Translations under genes and position numbers: made by a program
Shown here: piece after piece, positions 8,877-17,328 of the stretch
Numbering within the stretch: position 1 is the first letter of the stretch
Layout of the letters: each line of letters starts with the position of its first letter
Assembly: GCA_964011275.1 (NCBI GenBank)
Contig: CAXGOB010000039.1
Location: 1-45,913, forward strand
Reading direction: 5' to 3'
Length of the DNA stretch: 45,913 bases
Source of the DNA: UBA7328 sp002471345
GTDB taxonomy: Bacteria; Bacteroidota; Bacteroidia; Chitinophagales; Saprospiraceae
The notes under the pieces: generated by a model
Told to the model about the DNA's origin: nothing
The model's database searches: none
Seen by the model: the letters and a program-made list of their open reading frames with translations, nothing else

Positions 8877-9172
8877 ACGGAACAAGAAACACATTGAAAT
8901 ATTCTCAATTGATTCATGACAAGAAGAATCAGCAGTTTAGAATCTCAATAGAAGAGGTTATAGCCAAAGTAGATTATAGAATGAGAGAAGGACTCATGCT
9001 CTTAGTACATTCTGAAGTGCCATATAGTTTAAGAGGTCAAGGCATTGGTCGAGTCTTAGTAGAGAAAGTATTTGAGTATATCGATGTTCACAATTTAAAG
9101 GCATCAGCTTTATGCTCATTTATAGCCGCTGTAGCCAATAAGAGTGATAAATGGAAAGAGATAATTTCATGA
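8873..9172 (+). CDS. GNAT family N-acetyltransferase, short YjdJ-like type
   Basis: 99 residues matching the short stand-alone GNAT group (COG2388-like). The acetyl-CoA binding loop is SLRGQGIGRVLVEKVFEY, preceded by the strand LMLLVHSEVPYSL and followed by ALCSFIAAVANKSDKW in place of the common CPFV..W ending. Substrate unknown. Both borders overlap neighbours by ATGA (8873-8876 and 9169-9172), so translation is probably coupled to the thioredoxin-like gene before it and to selO after it. Confidence 0.8.
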   Translation: MNGTRNTLKYSQLIHDKKNQQFRISIEEVIAKVDYRMREGLMLLVHSEVPYSLRGQGIGRVLVEKVFEYIDVHNLKASALCSFIAAVANKSDKWKEIIS

Positions 9173-10746
9173 AGAAGTTGAATATACAAGACACCTTTAA
9201 CACAGTGCTTCCTGCAGATCCTAAAAGTGAAAATACTCGTAGGCAAGTATTTGAATCTTGCTTTTCATTCGTAACTCCTAAAATGCCGGCTGATCCTACA
9301 TTACTTCATGTATCTGAAGAAACGCTCAGGGTTATTGGACTCGATCAAATTGACTCAAAAAGTGATGATTTTTTGAAGGTGTTCTCAGGAGCCAAAATAT
9401 TAAAAGGAACAGATCCTTATTCTATGTGCTATGGTGGTCATCAATTTGGCAATTGGGCTGGACAGCTGGGGGATGGAAGAGCAATCAACTTAGCAGAAGT
9501 GGTACATCAAAACAAAAGGTGGGCCTTACAATTAAAAGGAGCTGGAGAAACTCCATACTCGAGATCTGCGGATGGATTAGCCGTGTTAAGATCGTCCATT
9601 AGAGAGCATCTGTGTAGCGAAGCCATGTATCATTTAGGTGTACCAACTACACGGTCCTTGTCTCTTATGTCATCAGGTAACAATGTACTGAGAGATGTGA
9701 TGTATGATGGCAATCCCTCTTATGAAAAAGGAGCAATTGTGTGTAGAGTTGCCCCGTCATTTATTCGATTCGGAAATTTTCAAATTCTTGCTGCAAGAAA
9801 AGATGTAAAGACATTAAAACAGCTGACAGATTACACTATCAAGTACTTCTTTTCTAATATAGAAATGGATATCAAAGAAGGATATATCCAATTCTACAAA
9901 GAAGTATCAGAAAAAACGTTGGAAATGGTAATTCATTGGCAGCGTGTTGGATTTGTCCATGGAGTCATGAATACAGATAACATGTCAATACTAGGATTGA
10001 CTATCGATTATGGTCCATATGGATGGCTGGAAGGATATGATCATGCATGGACACCAAATACTACCGACAATGGACAACGCAGATATCGATATGGATATCA
10101 ACCGCATATTGCTCTTTGGAATCTTGCCCAATTGGCGAATGCCATGCTATTATTAATAGAAGACCCAAAGCCACTAGAAGCAATCATTGAAAAATACAAA
10201 ATAGATTATCATTTGAAATATGTGGAAATGATGAAAAGCAAACTAGGGCTAACAGAAGAGAATGAAACCGACAAAGGATTAATTAGTGAATTGGAAGATT
10301 TACTTCAAATGACCGAAACGGACATGACCATATTTTTTAGAAGTTTAGCAAAAATTAATAAAGTCAAAATGAAAGGTGAAGGCAAAGAATTTTTGGATCC
10401 TTTACTAAAAGCATTTTATGAGCCCGAAAAAATTAATTATGAGCTTACCGATAGTTGGAGAAGCTGGCTAAACAAATACATCGATCGATTAGGGCAAGAA
10501 AGTACGTCAAATGAAGAAAGAAAGACCAAAATGGATAAGGTAAATCCAAAGTATGTGCTCAGAAATTATATGGCACAACTGGCAATAGACAAAGCAGATA
10601 ATGGTGATTACTCTTTAATTGATGACTTATACCAAATGCTAAAAACCCCATATGATGAACAACCCAAAAACGAAAAATGGTTTACTAAAAGACCTGAGTG
10701 GGCAAGAAATAAAGTGGGCTGTTCAATGCTTTCATGCAGTTCATAG
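9169..10746 (+). CDS. selO: Protein adenylyltransferase SelO (YdiU/UPF0061)
   Basis: 525 residues from the ATG at 9169, chosen because it overlaps the previous stop as ATGA and yields the family start KLNIQDTFNTVLPAD. SelO is a pseudokinase that transfers AMP from ATP to Ser/Thr/Tyr of proteins, including redox proteins in E. coli. Visible motifs are GGHQFGNWAGQLGDGRA (about 88-104), LQLKGAGETPYSRSADG, REHLCSEAMYHLGVPTTRSL, and HGVMNTDNMSI with IDYGP (about 263-284), which hold the catalytic and metal-binding Asp/Asn. The C-terminus GCSMLSCSS keeps the conserved cysteine that is selenocysteine in many eukaryotes. It is the last gene of the msrA operon. Confidence 0.95.
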   Translation: MKKLNIQDTFNTVLPADPKSENTRRQVFESCFSFVTPKMPADPTLLHVSEETLRVIGLDQIDSKSDDFLKVFSGAKILKGTDPYSMCYGGHQFGNWAGQLGDGRAINLAEVVHQNKRWALQLKGAGETPYSRSADGLAVLRSSIREHLCSEAMYHLGVPTTRSLSLMSSGNNVLRDVMYDGNPSYEKGAIVCRVAPSFIRFGNFQILAARKDVKTLKQLTDYTIKYFFSNIEMDIKEGYIQFYKEVSEKTLEMVIHWQRVGFVHGVMNTDNMSILGLTIDYGPYGWLEGYDHAWTPNTTDNGQRRYRYGYQPHIALWNLAQLANAMLLLIEDPKPLEAIIEKYKIDYHLKYVEMMKSKLGLTEENETDKGLISELEDLLQMTETDMTIFFRSLAKINKVKMKGEGKEFLDPLLKAFYEPEKINYELTDSWRSWLNKYIDRLGQESTSNEERKTKMDKVNPKYVLRNYMAQLAIDKADNGDYSLIDDLYQMLKTPYDEQPKNEKWFTKRPEWARNKVGCSMLSCSS

Positions 10747-10792
10747 GTAAAGAATCTAAGAAAAACTGATCCAAAGGAAAACGAGAAAACAA

Positions 10793-10903
10793 ATGGTTTT
10801 GAAATGGCTCAACATTTTAAAATTTATCAATAATGGGAATCAGATACTAAACATAGAAAGTAGAGGTCGAAAGGTGATCTCATCTATTCTTGGGAATGTT
10901 TAG
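10793..10903 (+). pseudogene. Possible msrB remnant
   Basis: In the 306-base gap after selO, an ATG with a purine-rich ribosome-binding site upstream opens a 36-codon frame starting MVLKWLNILKFINNGNQ. This strongly recalls the start of Bacteroidota MsrB proteins (LKW..ILKF..NGNP). The continuation diverges and stops at 10903, and I find no CxxC or RYC motifs of MsrB downstream. It is best read as the beginning of a deleted methionine-R-sulfoxide reductase gene that once closed the operon. The rest of the gap holds nothing I can recognise. Confidence 0.3.
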
Positions 10904-11052
10904 AATTACTTGAAAAATAGATTCATGAGAAAACTTATTGTTAATAAATGTGTAGTCTTATAAGCTAGAATTAAATGCAAGTATCTGTCGAGATTATCAA
11001 CTGAGTTGGAAAGAATTTAATCAATGGATTACCAATTGATAAAAAGGAAAAT

Positions 11053-11358
11053 ATGGATATAGTAAAATCATTATTAAGTTTTATTAAGCAAAATGATCAA
11101 GAAAAAGCCTCTAAAACTCCAGCGGGCATTTGTCCAAATTGCTGGGGAAGAGAGGAATATGGGGGCCATTTTTATAAAAGATTAAAACAAGAAAACCTCA
11201 ATTCCCATAGCCAAGATTCCAACGTAGGGTGGATCAATGCATATGCAAATAAAAATCTAAAAGGGATTGCACTAAGGAGAGAAGGAAATGGTGAAACATT
11301 AGTATGTGAATCTTGCAAAGTGAGTTATCAGCATTCTGACATTCATACTGATGCATAA
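11053..11358 (+). CDS. Small zinc-ribbon-like protein
   Basis: 101 residues with two cysteine pairs, CPNCWGREEYGG near residue 27 and LVCESCKVSY near residue 85, that probably bind one zinc ion. Between them is a GWINAYANKNLKGIALRR segment. I recognise this as a conserved Bacteroidota small protein of unknown function. An AAAAAGGAAA ribosome-binding site precedes the ATG. The stop overlaps by a few bases the longest frame of the next gene. Confidence 0.65.
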   Translation: MDIVKSLLSFIKQNDQEKASKTPAGICPNCWGREEYGGHFYKRLKQENLNSHSQDSNVGWINAYANKNLKGIALRREGNGETLVCESCKVSYQHSDIHTDA

Positions 11359-11365
11359 AGTAACA

Positions 11366-11542
11366 ATGGCTAATTATCTTTTAGATCCTAAAAGGTATGA
11401 ACTGAGATCAGGCAAAGATCAAAACTCCCCATTATGTCCTTTTGGCAATAGGTATGAATGGATAGGATATGATAAAAATGAAGAGGAATATATAAGATTT
11501 ACCAAATCTGTTTTTAAACTTCTAGTAAAGGAGATTAATTAA
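11366..11542 (+). CDS. Small conserved protein of unknown function
   Basis: 58 residues from the ATG at 11366; an in-frame ATG at 11351 overlaps the previous gene and is a possible alternative. The sequence (LLDPKRYELRSGKDQN, PLCPFGNRYEWIGYD, YIRFTKSVFKLLVKE) is well formed and has the look of a conserved small protein, with a conserved-looking end RFTKSVFK. No motif tells its role. It follows the zinc-ribbon gene so closely that co-transcription is likely. Confidence 0.5.
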   Translation: MANYLLDPKRYELRSGKDQNSPLCPFGNRYEWIGYDKNEEEYIRFTKSVFKLLVKEIN

Positions 11543-11630
11543 CTTCCATTTTTCTTTAATCAAAAGAAAAAGCCCTCCAACAATGAAGACTCAGGAGAAG
11601 TCTAGAACAAGAGAATGAATAATGCATCAA

Positions 11631-12068
11631 CTATTCGGTCCAATAGTCCACAACAAACACTTTTTCAATAGAAGGTCCAATTAACTCCACAAACGCTTTA
11701 TGTGCTGGGTGAGGCAAGTAAATCTCTCTACCTTTTTCAGTATGAAAAGTCACCTGATAAACATGGGTGAAATCTTGATCTAATCCTTCAGGGCTATTAT
11801 TAATCCCCCATTCAAATCCTTTGATTTCAGGAATTTCGTTTTGAAGATTTGCAAATGCCTCATTGATCTCATTTACTTTTTCTTCAGTTGCTTCTTCTTT
11901 ATATTTGAAGACCACAACATGTTTTAATACTTTATCTGGAGTGTTATCCACCAATTCTTTTTCTTTATTATCTGGCAAGTCACTAGATGTTGATGCGTTA
12001 TTACAACCTGTTGCCACTGCAACTACAAGAGACATGAAAAAGATAGTTTCCTTTAGATTCATTGACAT
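11631..12068 (-). CDS. Dabb (stress-responsive A/B barrel) lipoprotein
   Basis: 145 residues. A short lipoprotein signal ends in VAVATGC, followed by a Ser/Asp-rich linker and one Dabb domain from about residue 48: KVLKHVVVFKYKEEATEEKV, FEWGINNSPEGLDQDFTHVY and LPHPAHKAFVELIGP. The HPAHKAF segment is characteristic. The domain normally dimerises; most relatives are cytoplasmic and some are enzymes of small-molecule metabolism, so an exported version probably acts at the periplasmic face. The start may be Met1 or Met3. It lies downstream of the tRNA on the same strand but is separated by a terminator. Confidence 0.85.
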   Translation of the reverse strand: MSMNLKETIFFMSLVVAVATGCNNASTSSDLPDNKEKELVDNTPDKVLKHVVVFKYKEEATEEKVNEINEAFANLQNEIPEIKGFEWGINNSPEGLDQDFTHVYQVTFHTEKGREIYLPHPAHKAFVELIGPSIEKVFVVDYWTE

Positions 12069-12116
12069 TGAAATGATATTTACAAATACGTTGTTTCCTT
12101 AAGAAAAACAATAAAA

Positions 12117-12145
12117 AAAGAGCTTCATTAAGAATTAAGCTCTTT
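12117..12145 (-). terminator. Rho-independent terminator after tRNA-Leu
   Basis: AAAGAGCTT at 12117-12125 pairs with AAGCTCTTT at 12137-12145 (nine base pairs, 11-base loop). Read on the minus strand the stem is followed by a run of T, as expected for the end of the tRNA transcript. Confidence 0.75.
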
Positions 12146-12153
12146 CAAAATAG

Positions 12154-12238
12154 TGCCCGAAGAGGGAGTCGAACCCTCACGCCCATAAAGGACACTAGGC
12201 CCTCAACCTAGCCTGTCTACCAATTCCAGCATCCGGGC
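12154..12238 (-). tRNA. tRNA-Leu (anticodon GAG)
   Basis: A complete class II tRNA of 85 bases. The acceptor strands GCCCGGA and TTCGGGC pair, with discriminator A. The T arm is GAGGG-TTCGACT-CCCTC, there is a D arm with GGTAGAC, and the anticodon stem CTAGG/CCTAG carries loop TTGAGGG, giving GAG at 12202-12204 (read on the minus strand). A long variable arm is present as usual for leucine. CCA is not encoded. Confidence 0.95.
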
Positions 12239-12298
12239 AGAATGCAATTGGATCGCAAATATATACTGTTAACCTATTTCTTGTACTTTTTTAAGACC

Positions 12299-13777
12299 TT
12301 AGAATTTAAAACCTGCTGTCACAATCAAATTTGCATTATTCACCTTATTTGTTACAGAAGGTTCCCTACTGATATCAGATAATAAATATGGGGAATAAGG
12401 AGCTTCTACGTCTTGTATTTGATATGCCAGATCTATGTAATTCTTATTTCCCCTTAGACCTAGTCCTAAAGAGATTTTAGGTGATATTTCATCACTACCT
12501 ATATTATATGGATTGCTTAACTTCTCGTAGCCTCCTCTCAATCGAAAAGCACTATACCCTACTTCTACACCAAATCGCAGATTAAGCGCGGACGTAAGAA
12601 TATCATCGATATCTGCATTCAATTCATTTTGGAATTCTAAATCACCAGCAGCATCAGAATTGGAAGTTAGATTAAATTTATTTTGAGTGAATGAAACGTA
12701 TTCTGCTTCAGCACTTACAAAACCTCTCAGCTTTCCAGCTCTGTAGAGATAACTCGCCCCTCCCATTATACGCATTGGGGTAGTCAGTTGATATTTGAAA
12801 TTACTTTCTGGTGAATTTGATTCAAGATTCATCTGAGTCTCTGTAGTCAGATCATGCCTTACATCAGTAAAGAAGACATCTCTTAAAAATAATATGGATG
12901 GGCTATGCACTGATGCACCTAATCGCAAATTTCTATTTGCTTTATAAATAATCCCAACCTTTGCATTAATTCCAACACCCGTAGTCTCTAAGGACTCTAC
13001 AAATTCAAGGCTATTGAAGAAAGGTATATCATCGTTTGGGTCCGTCTCTGTATATATTTTGGCTTCATCAAACTTGACAACCGGAATACCTAAAGTAGCA
13101 CCTACTGATAGTTTATTCCTCATATTTCCTCCCATAGATATGAAAATTTCTCTTTGACTTCCAGAACGCTCTACGGATTGCATCTTCATGACCGTACCTG
13201 TATATCCTACAAAATCTGACTCATAAAAGTCATCATCCTCAAAATCATAAAGCAGTTGTACATCATAGGCTAAGCCTCCTTCAAAATTGTCTAATTGATC
13301 AGGAGAAAAACCATCTGCCCTTTCCGTAAATCGATCTACGATAGTTCCCTGAGTATTGCCGGAAAACTGGAAGTTTTGGTGAAATAAATTAGTAGTATTC
13401 ATTCCAATAGCAAGATTCAGCGTCTCCCATGTAGGCGAAGGATTTCTTTTAACAAATACTGCTGCTATTTGATTGATTGATCCAGTTGATTTATTCATGG
13501 TAGTACCATTTCCTTCTAGAATAGACTCTGTATCTCTATTTAGAAAATCAAGAGAGAAGGCAAATTCTGACCTTCTGAATTCTGCTATCCCAGCAGGATT
13601 GGTTGATGCTGTTCCTAACTCGGCACCTAGAGACATAAAAGCATTTCCTGCACCAATTGACCTAGCACTACTCCCATAATTCAATAATGAATATCGTACT
13701 GCATCGTCCACTGTTTGTCCAAAGCTAATAGTCGCTGTGCTCATCAGCAGTATCCACCAAAATACCTTTTGAGACAT
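12299..13777 (-). CDS. OmpP1/FadL-type outer-membrane transport protein
   Basis: 492 residues from ATG 13777. The frame opens nine codons earlier, but a -7-like promoter element at 13802-13809 would overlap that start. A signal peptide (ILLMSTATISFGQ) precedes the mature start TVDDAVRYSLLNYGSSARS and the diagnostic GAGNAFMSLGAELGTASTNPAG. Many amphipathic strands follow, ending NANLIVTAGFKF with the terminal Phe of outer-membrane barrels. The family takes up hydrophobic compounds such as long-chain fatty acids; the substrate here is unknown. I recall this gene near proS in other Bacteroidota too. Confidence 0.9.
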   Translation of the reverse strand: MSQKVFWWILLMSTATISFGQTVDDAVRYSLLNYGSSARSIGAGNAFMSLGAELGTASTNPAGIAEFRRSEFAFSLDFLNRDTESILEGNGTTMNKSTGSINQIAAVFVKRNPSPTWETLNLAIGMNTTNLFHQNFQFSGNTQGTIVDRFTERADGFSPDQLDNFEGGLAYDVQLLYDFEDDDFYESDFVGYTGTVMKMQSVERSGSQREIFISMGGNMRNKLSVGATLGIPVVKFDEAKIYTETDPNDDIPFFNSLEFVESLETTGVGINAKVGIIYKANRNLRLGASVHSPSILFLRDVFFTDVRHDLTTETQMNLESNSPESNFKYQLTTPMRIMGGASYLYRAGKLRGFVSAEAEYVSFTQNKFNLTSNSDAAGDLEFQNELNADIDDILTSALNLRFGVEVGYSAFRLRGGYEKLSNPYNIGSDEISPKISLGLGLRGNKNYIDLAYQIQDVEAPYSPYLLSDISREPSVTNKVNNANLIVTAGFKF

Positions 13778-13801
13778 ATGTTTGTTTTTTGAAAAGTTGA
13801 T

Positions 13802-13830
13802 CAAAAGTAAAATGATTCTTTGTTAATCAA
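13802..13830 (-). promoter_or_regulatory. Bacteroidota-type promoter of the FadL-like gene
   Basis: Read on the minus strand: TTG (13828-13830), 18 bases, then TACTTTTG (13802-13809), close to the phylum consensus TTG-N19-TAnnTTTG. It lies 25 bases before the ATG at 13777. Confidence 0.5.
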
Positions 13831-13879
13831 GGAATACAGTTTTCAAATTGAAGTATAGATTCAAAATTGAAGTATAAAA

Positions 13880-13913
13880 AAGGGCAAAATCATAAGTATA
13901 CGAGATTGCCCTT
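13880..13913 (-). terminator. Rho-independent terminator of the low-complexity protein gene
   Basis: AAGGGCAA (13880-13887) pairs with TTGCCCTT (13906-13913). Read on the minus strand the stem is followed by a T run. It lies 34 bases after the stop of the upstream minus-strand gene. Confidence 0.75.
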
Positions 13914-13946
13914 CTTATTATTTCAGCTTTACAAGCTGCTATATTA

Positions 13947-15158
13947 TTATCTTTTCCTGCTTGAAGAACTTCTTCTTGAGGATGAAGATCTAGGAGAAGA
14001 GCTTCTACTAGAACTTCTTGTCGCGCTATTGCTTCTTGATCCTGCACTTCTAGACGATGCTCCACTACTTCTATTTGTACGTGAAGGTCTGATAGAAGAG
14101 TTATTACTTCTTGATCTTGAAGAATTCATCCCAGAAGATCTCCTTGTTGTATTTGCTCTTCTTGTAGAAGAACTATTTCTCCTTGAAGAAGAATTTCTTA
14201 TAGAATTAGTATTTCTCCTAGAAGTTCTTTCTTTGGTAATACTTCTTTTGTTAGAATTATTATTTCTAGCAGAAGTCGAACGTGCTCTTGATCTACCATT
14301 TTCAGATACTTGTCTCGAAGATGTAGTCCCTCTAGCATTTGCAATTCTAGAATTGCTTCCTGTGCTCCTTTGAGTTGCGGTTGTGCGACCTCTATATCCT
14401 GACTGAGAGACTTTTGTTCTAGATATCTGAGAATTTGTCACTTGATTAGCTACACCTCTTTGTACTGGAAAAGCATTATTCACCCTAGAAAACCCACTTA
14501 TTGGTGGGCAATAATAAGCTCCACCACCACCAAATGCTCCAAATCTATTTCCTGCAAATCCACCTCCGTAGGCCCCTCCAAATCCACTTCTACCAAATGC
14601 ACCAGAATTTCCAAATCTTGATCTATTTTGAGCTCTTCTATAATCAGAATAGGATATTGCACCTGAAGTATATAAGTACAGAAGATCAGCACTATTCACT
14701 CTTCTGAATCTATTCCCAACATTTATATTAATAGACAGCCCATTTCCACCATATACATATGGATTCAAATATGCATTACTGAATGATCTAGAGTAGAATG
14801 GGTCATACCAGAACCTAGATGAATAACCTCTGTCTAGATATACTGGATTAGTATAGAGATAGCTGTAATAATTATTAGTTCTGTAGCCTCTGTTAAATCT
14901 ATTGATTCTTCTCGAATACTCATAACCTTGATAGTAATCATCATTGGCATTATAATCGTCAAAGTAATCATAGCTTTCTTCATCTACTACCTCAAATGCA
15001 TAATCATCATCTGTATCATAGCTGTAATCATCATAAGAAACCGATGCGTAATCATCATCAGATGAATCATAATACAAGTCATCAAACTGCGCATAAACAG
15101 TACTACCTGCTAATGTGAGGACGATGAGGAGAAAAATAGTCTCTTTTAAAGTTTTCAT
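13947..15158 (-). CDS. Secreted low-complexity protein with acidic head and basic Ser/Arg tail
   Basis: 403 residues with a signal peptide (MKTLKETIFLLIVLTLAGST...YAQ). The mature chain has three zones. Residues about 25-80 are extremely rich in Asp and Tyr (DDLYYDSSDDDYAS, SYDYFDDYNANDDYY). Residues about 80-240 are rich in Tyr, Arg, Asn, Phe and Gly (RRINRFNRGYR, FGRSGFGGAYGGGFAG) with one more ordered part SADLLYLYTSGAISYSDY. Residues about 240-403 are almost only Ser, Arg, Asn and Thr, ending SSSRRSSSSRKR, with very few acidic residues. Such opposite charges suggest self-association or binding to polyanions at the cell surface, an inference. Family unknown to me. Confidence 0.7.
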   Translation of the reverse strand: MKTLKETIFLLIVLTLAGSTVYAQFDDLYYDSSDDDYASVSYDDYSYDTDDDYAFEVVDEESYDYFDDYNANDDYYQGYEYSRRINRFNRGYRTNNYYSYLYTNPVYLDRGYSSRFWYDPFYSRSFSNAYLNPYVYGGNGLSININVGNRFRRVNSADLLYLYTSGAISYSDYRRAQNRSRFGNSGAFGRSGFGGAYGGGFAGNRFGAFGGGGAYYCPPISGFSRVNNAFPVQRGVANQVTNSQISRTKVSQSGYRGRTTATQRSTGSNSRIANARGTTSSRQVSENGRSRARSTSARNNNSNKRSITKERTSRRNTNSIRNSSSRRNSSSTRRANTTRRSSGMNSSRSRSNNSSIRPSRTNRSSGASSRSAGSRSNSATRSSSRSSSPRSSSSRRSSSSRKR

Positions 15159-15481
15159 ATTTTGACTTTTAAAATATTGTTTGAATTTTCAGTGCGCTAT
15201 TTCTAACAACCACAATTTATACATTTAGACGCATGATTTCTGTTAAGGTAATGCGAAAAAGGTATTTTTTTATAGTTAATGTTTGTTAAACAGCACATTT
15301 CAATGAGTACAATGTGAAATTAAGCAACTTACGTTCCAATGAATTTTGGTTTAACCTTTTGATAACGGAAGTGTTCTGATTTGACAAAATGTTCATTGGT
15401 TAAGAAAGAGAATAGTTGCATGTTTGCACAAATTTTAATGAGCATTGAGCTCGCATTAATCAAAGTAGGAGAATATAATAA
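15159..15481 (+). other. Intergenic region before proS
   Basis: 323 bases between two divergent genes. It is AT-rich and should carry the promoters of both; I find no full TTG-N19-TAnnTTTG match. A GTAGGAG ribosome-binding site ends about 10 bases before the proS ATG. No gene seen. Confidence 0.5.
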
Positions 15482-16948
15482 ATGGCAAAAGAGATTACTC
15501 CACGTTCTGAAAACTACTCTCAGTGGTATTTAGATATAGTGAAAAAGGCAGATCTAGCAGATAATTCTGCAGTAAGAGGATGTATGGTAATCAAGCCCTC
15601 AGGGTATGCCATATGGGAAAACATGAAGGCCCAATTGGATAAGATGTTTAAGGACACAGGTCATGTTAATGCCTATTTTCCTCTTTTTATTCCCAAAAGT
15701 TTTCTCAGTAAAGAAGCTGATCATGTAGAAGGCTTTGCTAAAGAATGTGCGGTGGTAACTCACCACAGATTAATGAACAATCCCAATGGACCAGGTGTAG
15801 TAGTAGACCCAGAGGCAAAACTTGAAGAAGAGCTCATAGTTAGGCCCACATCCGAAACTATAATCTGGAATACGTATAGAGACTGGATACAGTCCTATCG
15901 TGATTTACCATTACTGATCAATCAATGGGCTAATGTGGTGCGATGGGAACTAAGGACTAGGCCTTTCCTTCGTACGGCTGAGTTTCTTTGGCAAGAAGGT
16001 CATACTGCCCATGCATCTAAAAAAGAAGCAGAAGAAGAAGCAGCAATCATTCATGAAGTCTATGCAAGATTTGCGGAAGACTATATGGCTATGCCAGTAG
16101 TGAAAGGAAGAAAAACAGCCAATGAGCGATTTGCAGGAGCTGAAGAGACCTATACCATAGAAGCTTTAATGCAAGATGGAAAGGCTTTACAAGCCGGTAC
16201 TTCACATTTTTTAGGACAAAATTTTGCAAAAGCATTCGATGTTAAATATCTCACCGAAGCAAATAAGGAGGACTTCGTCTGGGCAACCTCCTGGGGAGTT
16301 TCTACAAGATTAGTAGGAGGCATGATTATGACTCATTCAGATGACGAGGGTCTGGTATTGCCGCCAAGACTAGCACCTATTCAGGTAGTAATCGTTCCTA
16401 TTCCTAAACCAAATGGAGAGCTGTTAGAAGTAGCTGATAAAATAGTTGCTGAGTTGCAATCTCATGGTATCAGAGTAAAAGTGGACAAAGACAAGAAAAA
16501 GCGACCTGGATTCAAATTTGCCGAATATGAAATGAGGGGAGTGCCTGTCAGACTAGGTCTGGGGAAAAGAGATCTAGAGAATAATACGATAGAGGTAGCT
16601 CGAAGAGATACGAAGACCAAAGAACAATTACCTCTTGAGAATCTTGGTGCTCAGATTGAGAAATTATTAGAAGACATTCAAAATAATCTTCTCCAAAGAG
16701 CAAAAGATTTTAGATCAGAGCGAACCACAGTGGTAGATGATTTAGATACTTTCAAAGAGATATTAGAGAACAAAGGAGGATTTATCTCTGCTCATTGGGA
16801 TGGCACTACTGAATCTGAATTGAAAATGAAAGAACTGACTACTGCAACTATAAGGTGCATACCCAATGATCAAGAAGCTGAGAGCGGCAAGGATCTGGTC
16901 ACAGGAAAAGAAAGTAAAGGAAGAGTCCTTTTTGCTAAAGCCTATTAA
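15482..16948 (+). CDS. proS: Prolyl-tRNA synthetase (short, eukaryote/archaeon-like type)
   Basis: A 488-residue class II aminoacyl-tRNA synthetase that charges tRNA-Pro in the cytoplasm. It lacks the editing insertion of the long bacterial type and matches the short type usual in Bacteroidota. Motifs visible are SAVRGCMVIKPSGYAIWENM (motif 1 area), VRPTSETI, RTAEFLWQEGHTAHAS (motif 2), GTSHFLGQNFAKAF and GGMIMTHSDDEGLVLPPRL (motif 3), then the anticodon-binding domain with RPGFKFAEYEMRGVPVRLG. The C-terminus GRVLFAKAY is the typical end. The start is supported by a GTAGGAG ribosome-binding site. Confidence 0.97.
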   Translation: MAKEITPRSENYSQWYLDIVKKADLADNSAVRGCMVIKPSGYAIWENMKAQLDKMFKDTGHVNAYFPLFIPKSFLSKEADHVEGFAKECAVVTHHRLMNNPNGPGVVVDPEAKLEEELIVRPTSETIIWNTYRDWIQSYRDLPLLINQWANVVRWELRTRPFLRTAEFLWQEGHTAHASKKEAEEEAAIIHEVYARFAEDYMAMPVVKGRKTANERFAGAEETYTIEALMQDGKALQAGTSHFLGQNFAKAFDVKYLTEANKEDFVWATSWGVSTRLVGGMIMTHSDDEGLVLPPRLAPIQVVIVPIPKPNGELLEVADKIVAELQSHGIRVKVDKDKKKRPGFKFAEYEMRGVPVRLGLGKRDLENNTIEVARRDTKTKEQLPLENLGAQIEKLLEDIQNNLLQRAKDFRSERTTVVDDLDTFKEILENKGGFISAHWDGTTESELKMKELTTATIRCIPNDQEAESGKDLVTGKESKGRVLFAKAY

Positions 16949-16958
16949 TAAAAAGGAA

Positions 16959-16996
16959 AAGAATGGATACAGCCAAAATGCTTCATATCCATTCTT
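16959..16996 (+). terminator. Hairpin after proS
   Basis: AAGAATGGATA (16959-16969) pairs with TATCCATTCTT (16986-16996): eleven base pairs with a 16-base loop, 11 bases after the proS stop. No good T run follows, so it may be a terminator or an RNA-stabilising stem. Confidence 0.5.
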
Positions 16997-17193
16997 AATT
17001 GCCTAATAATGCCCAATTATAGATTTTCATGCAGTCTTATTTATTCTCTTTTCTCCTACGAGGATTTCCACCTTAGTGACCGCAATTTTTTTAAAAATTG
17101 AAAAACAGTTGTCTTTTCCAGTTTTCTAGATGATTTCGAATAATGGATTATTGTATTCTAATATTAGCAGCAAGTAGCAAATGATTTAAGTTT

Positions 17194-17328
17194 TTAAATC
17201 GCATTTTCAAATTCATCTTTATCAGATTTGTACTGACCTTCTACAAGCAAATAAGCTATACTACCCCAAAAACTAGGTTCATCTACTTCTGATTTTATCT
17301 TTACCGTTTCCTAAATTTTAATTTTCAT
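17194..17328 (-). pseudogene. Short gene remnant with in-frame stop
   Basis: Within the 560-base gap between proS and the repeat protein, the minus strand reads ATG, four codons, TAG, then 38 clean codons (ETVKIKSEVDEPSFWGSIAY, VEGQYKSDKDEFENAI) to a TAA. The composition is protein-like and hydrophilic, unlike random AT-rich sequence, so I read it as the remains of a small gene. No family recognised. Elsewhere in the gap I see only an 18-base palindrome (17083-17100). Confidence 0.3.

Noticed and set aside
10904..11052. Possible continuation of an msrB gene after the remnant
   Set aside because: No CxxC, HxGHVF-like or RYC segments in any frame.
13867..14373. A 168-codon plus-strand frame extremely rich in Leu and Glu
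   Set aside because: It is the antisense of the Ser/Arg-rich tail of the secreted low-complexity protein; Arg/Ser codons on one strand give Leu/Glu-like codons on the other. No start signal or family.
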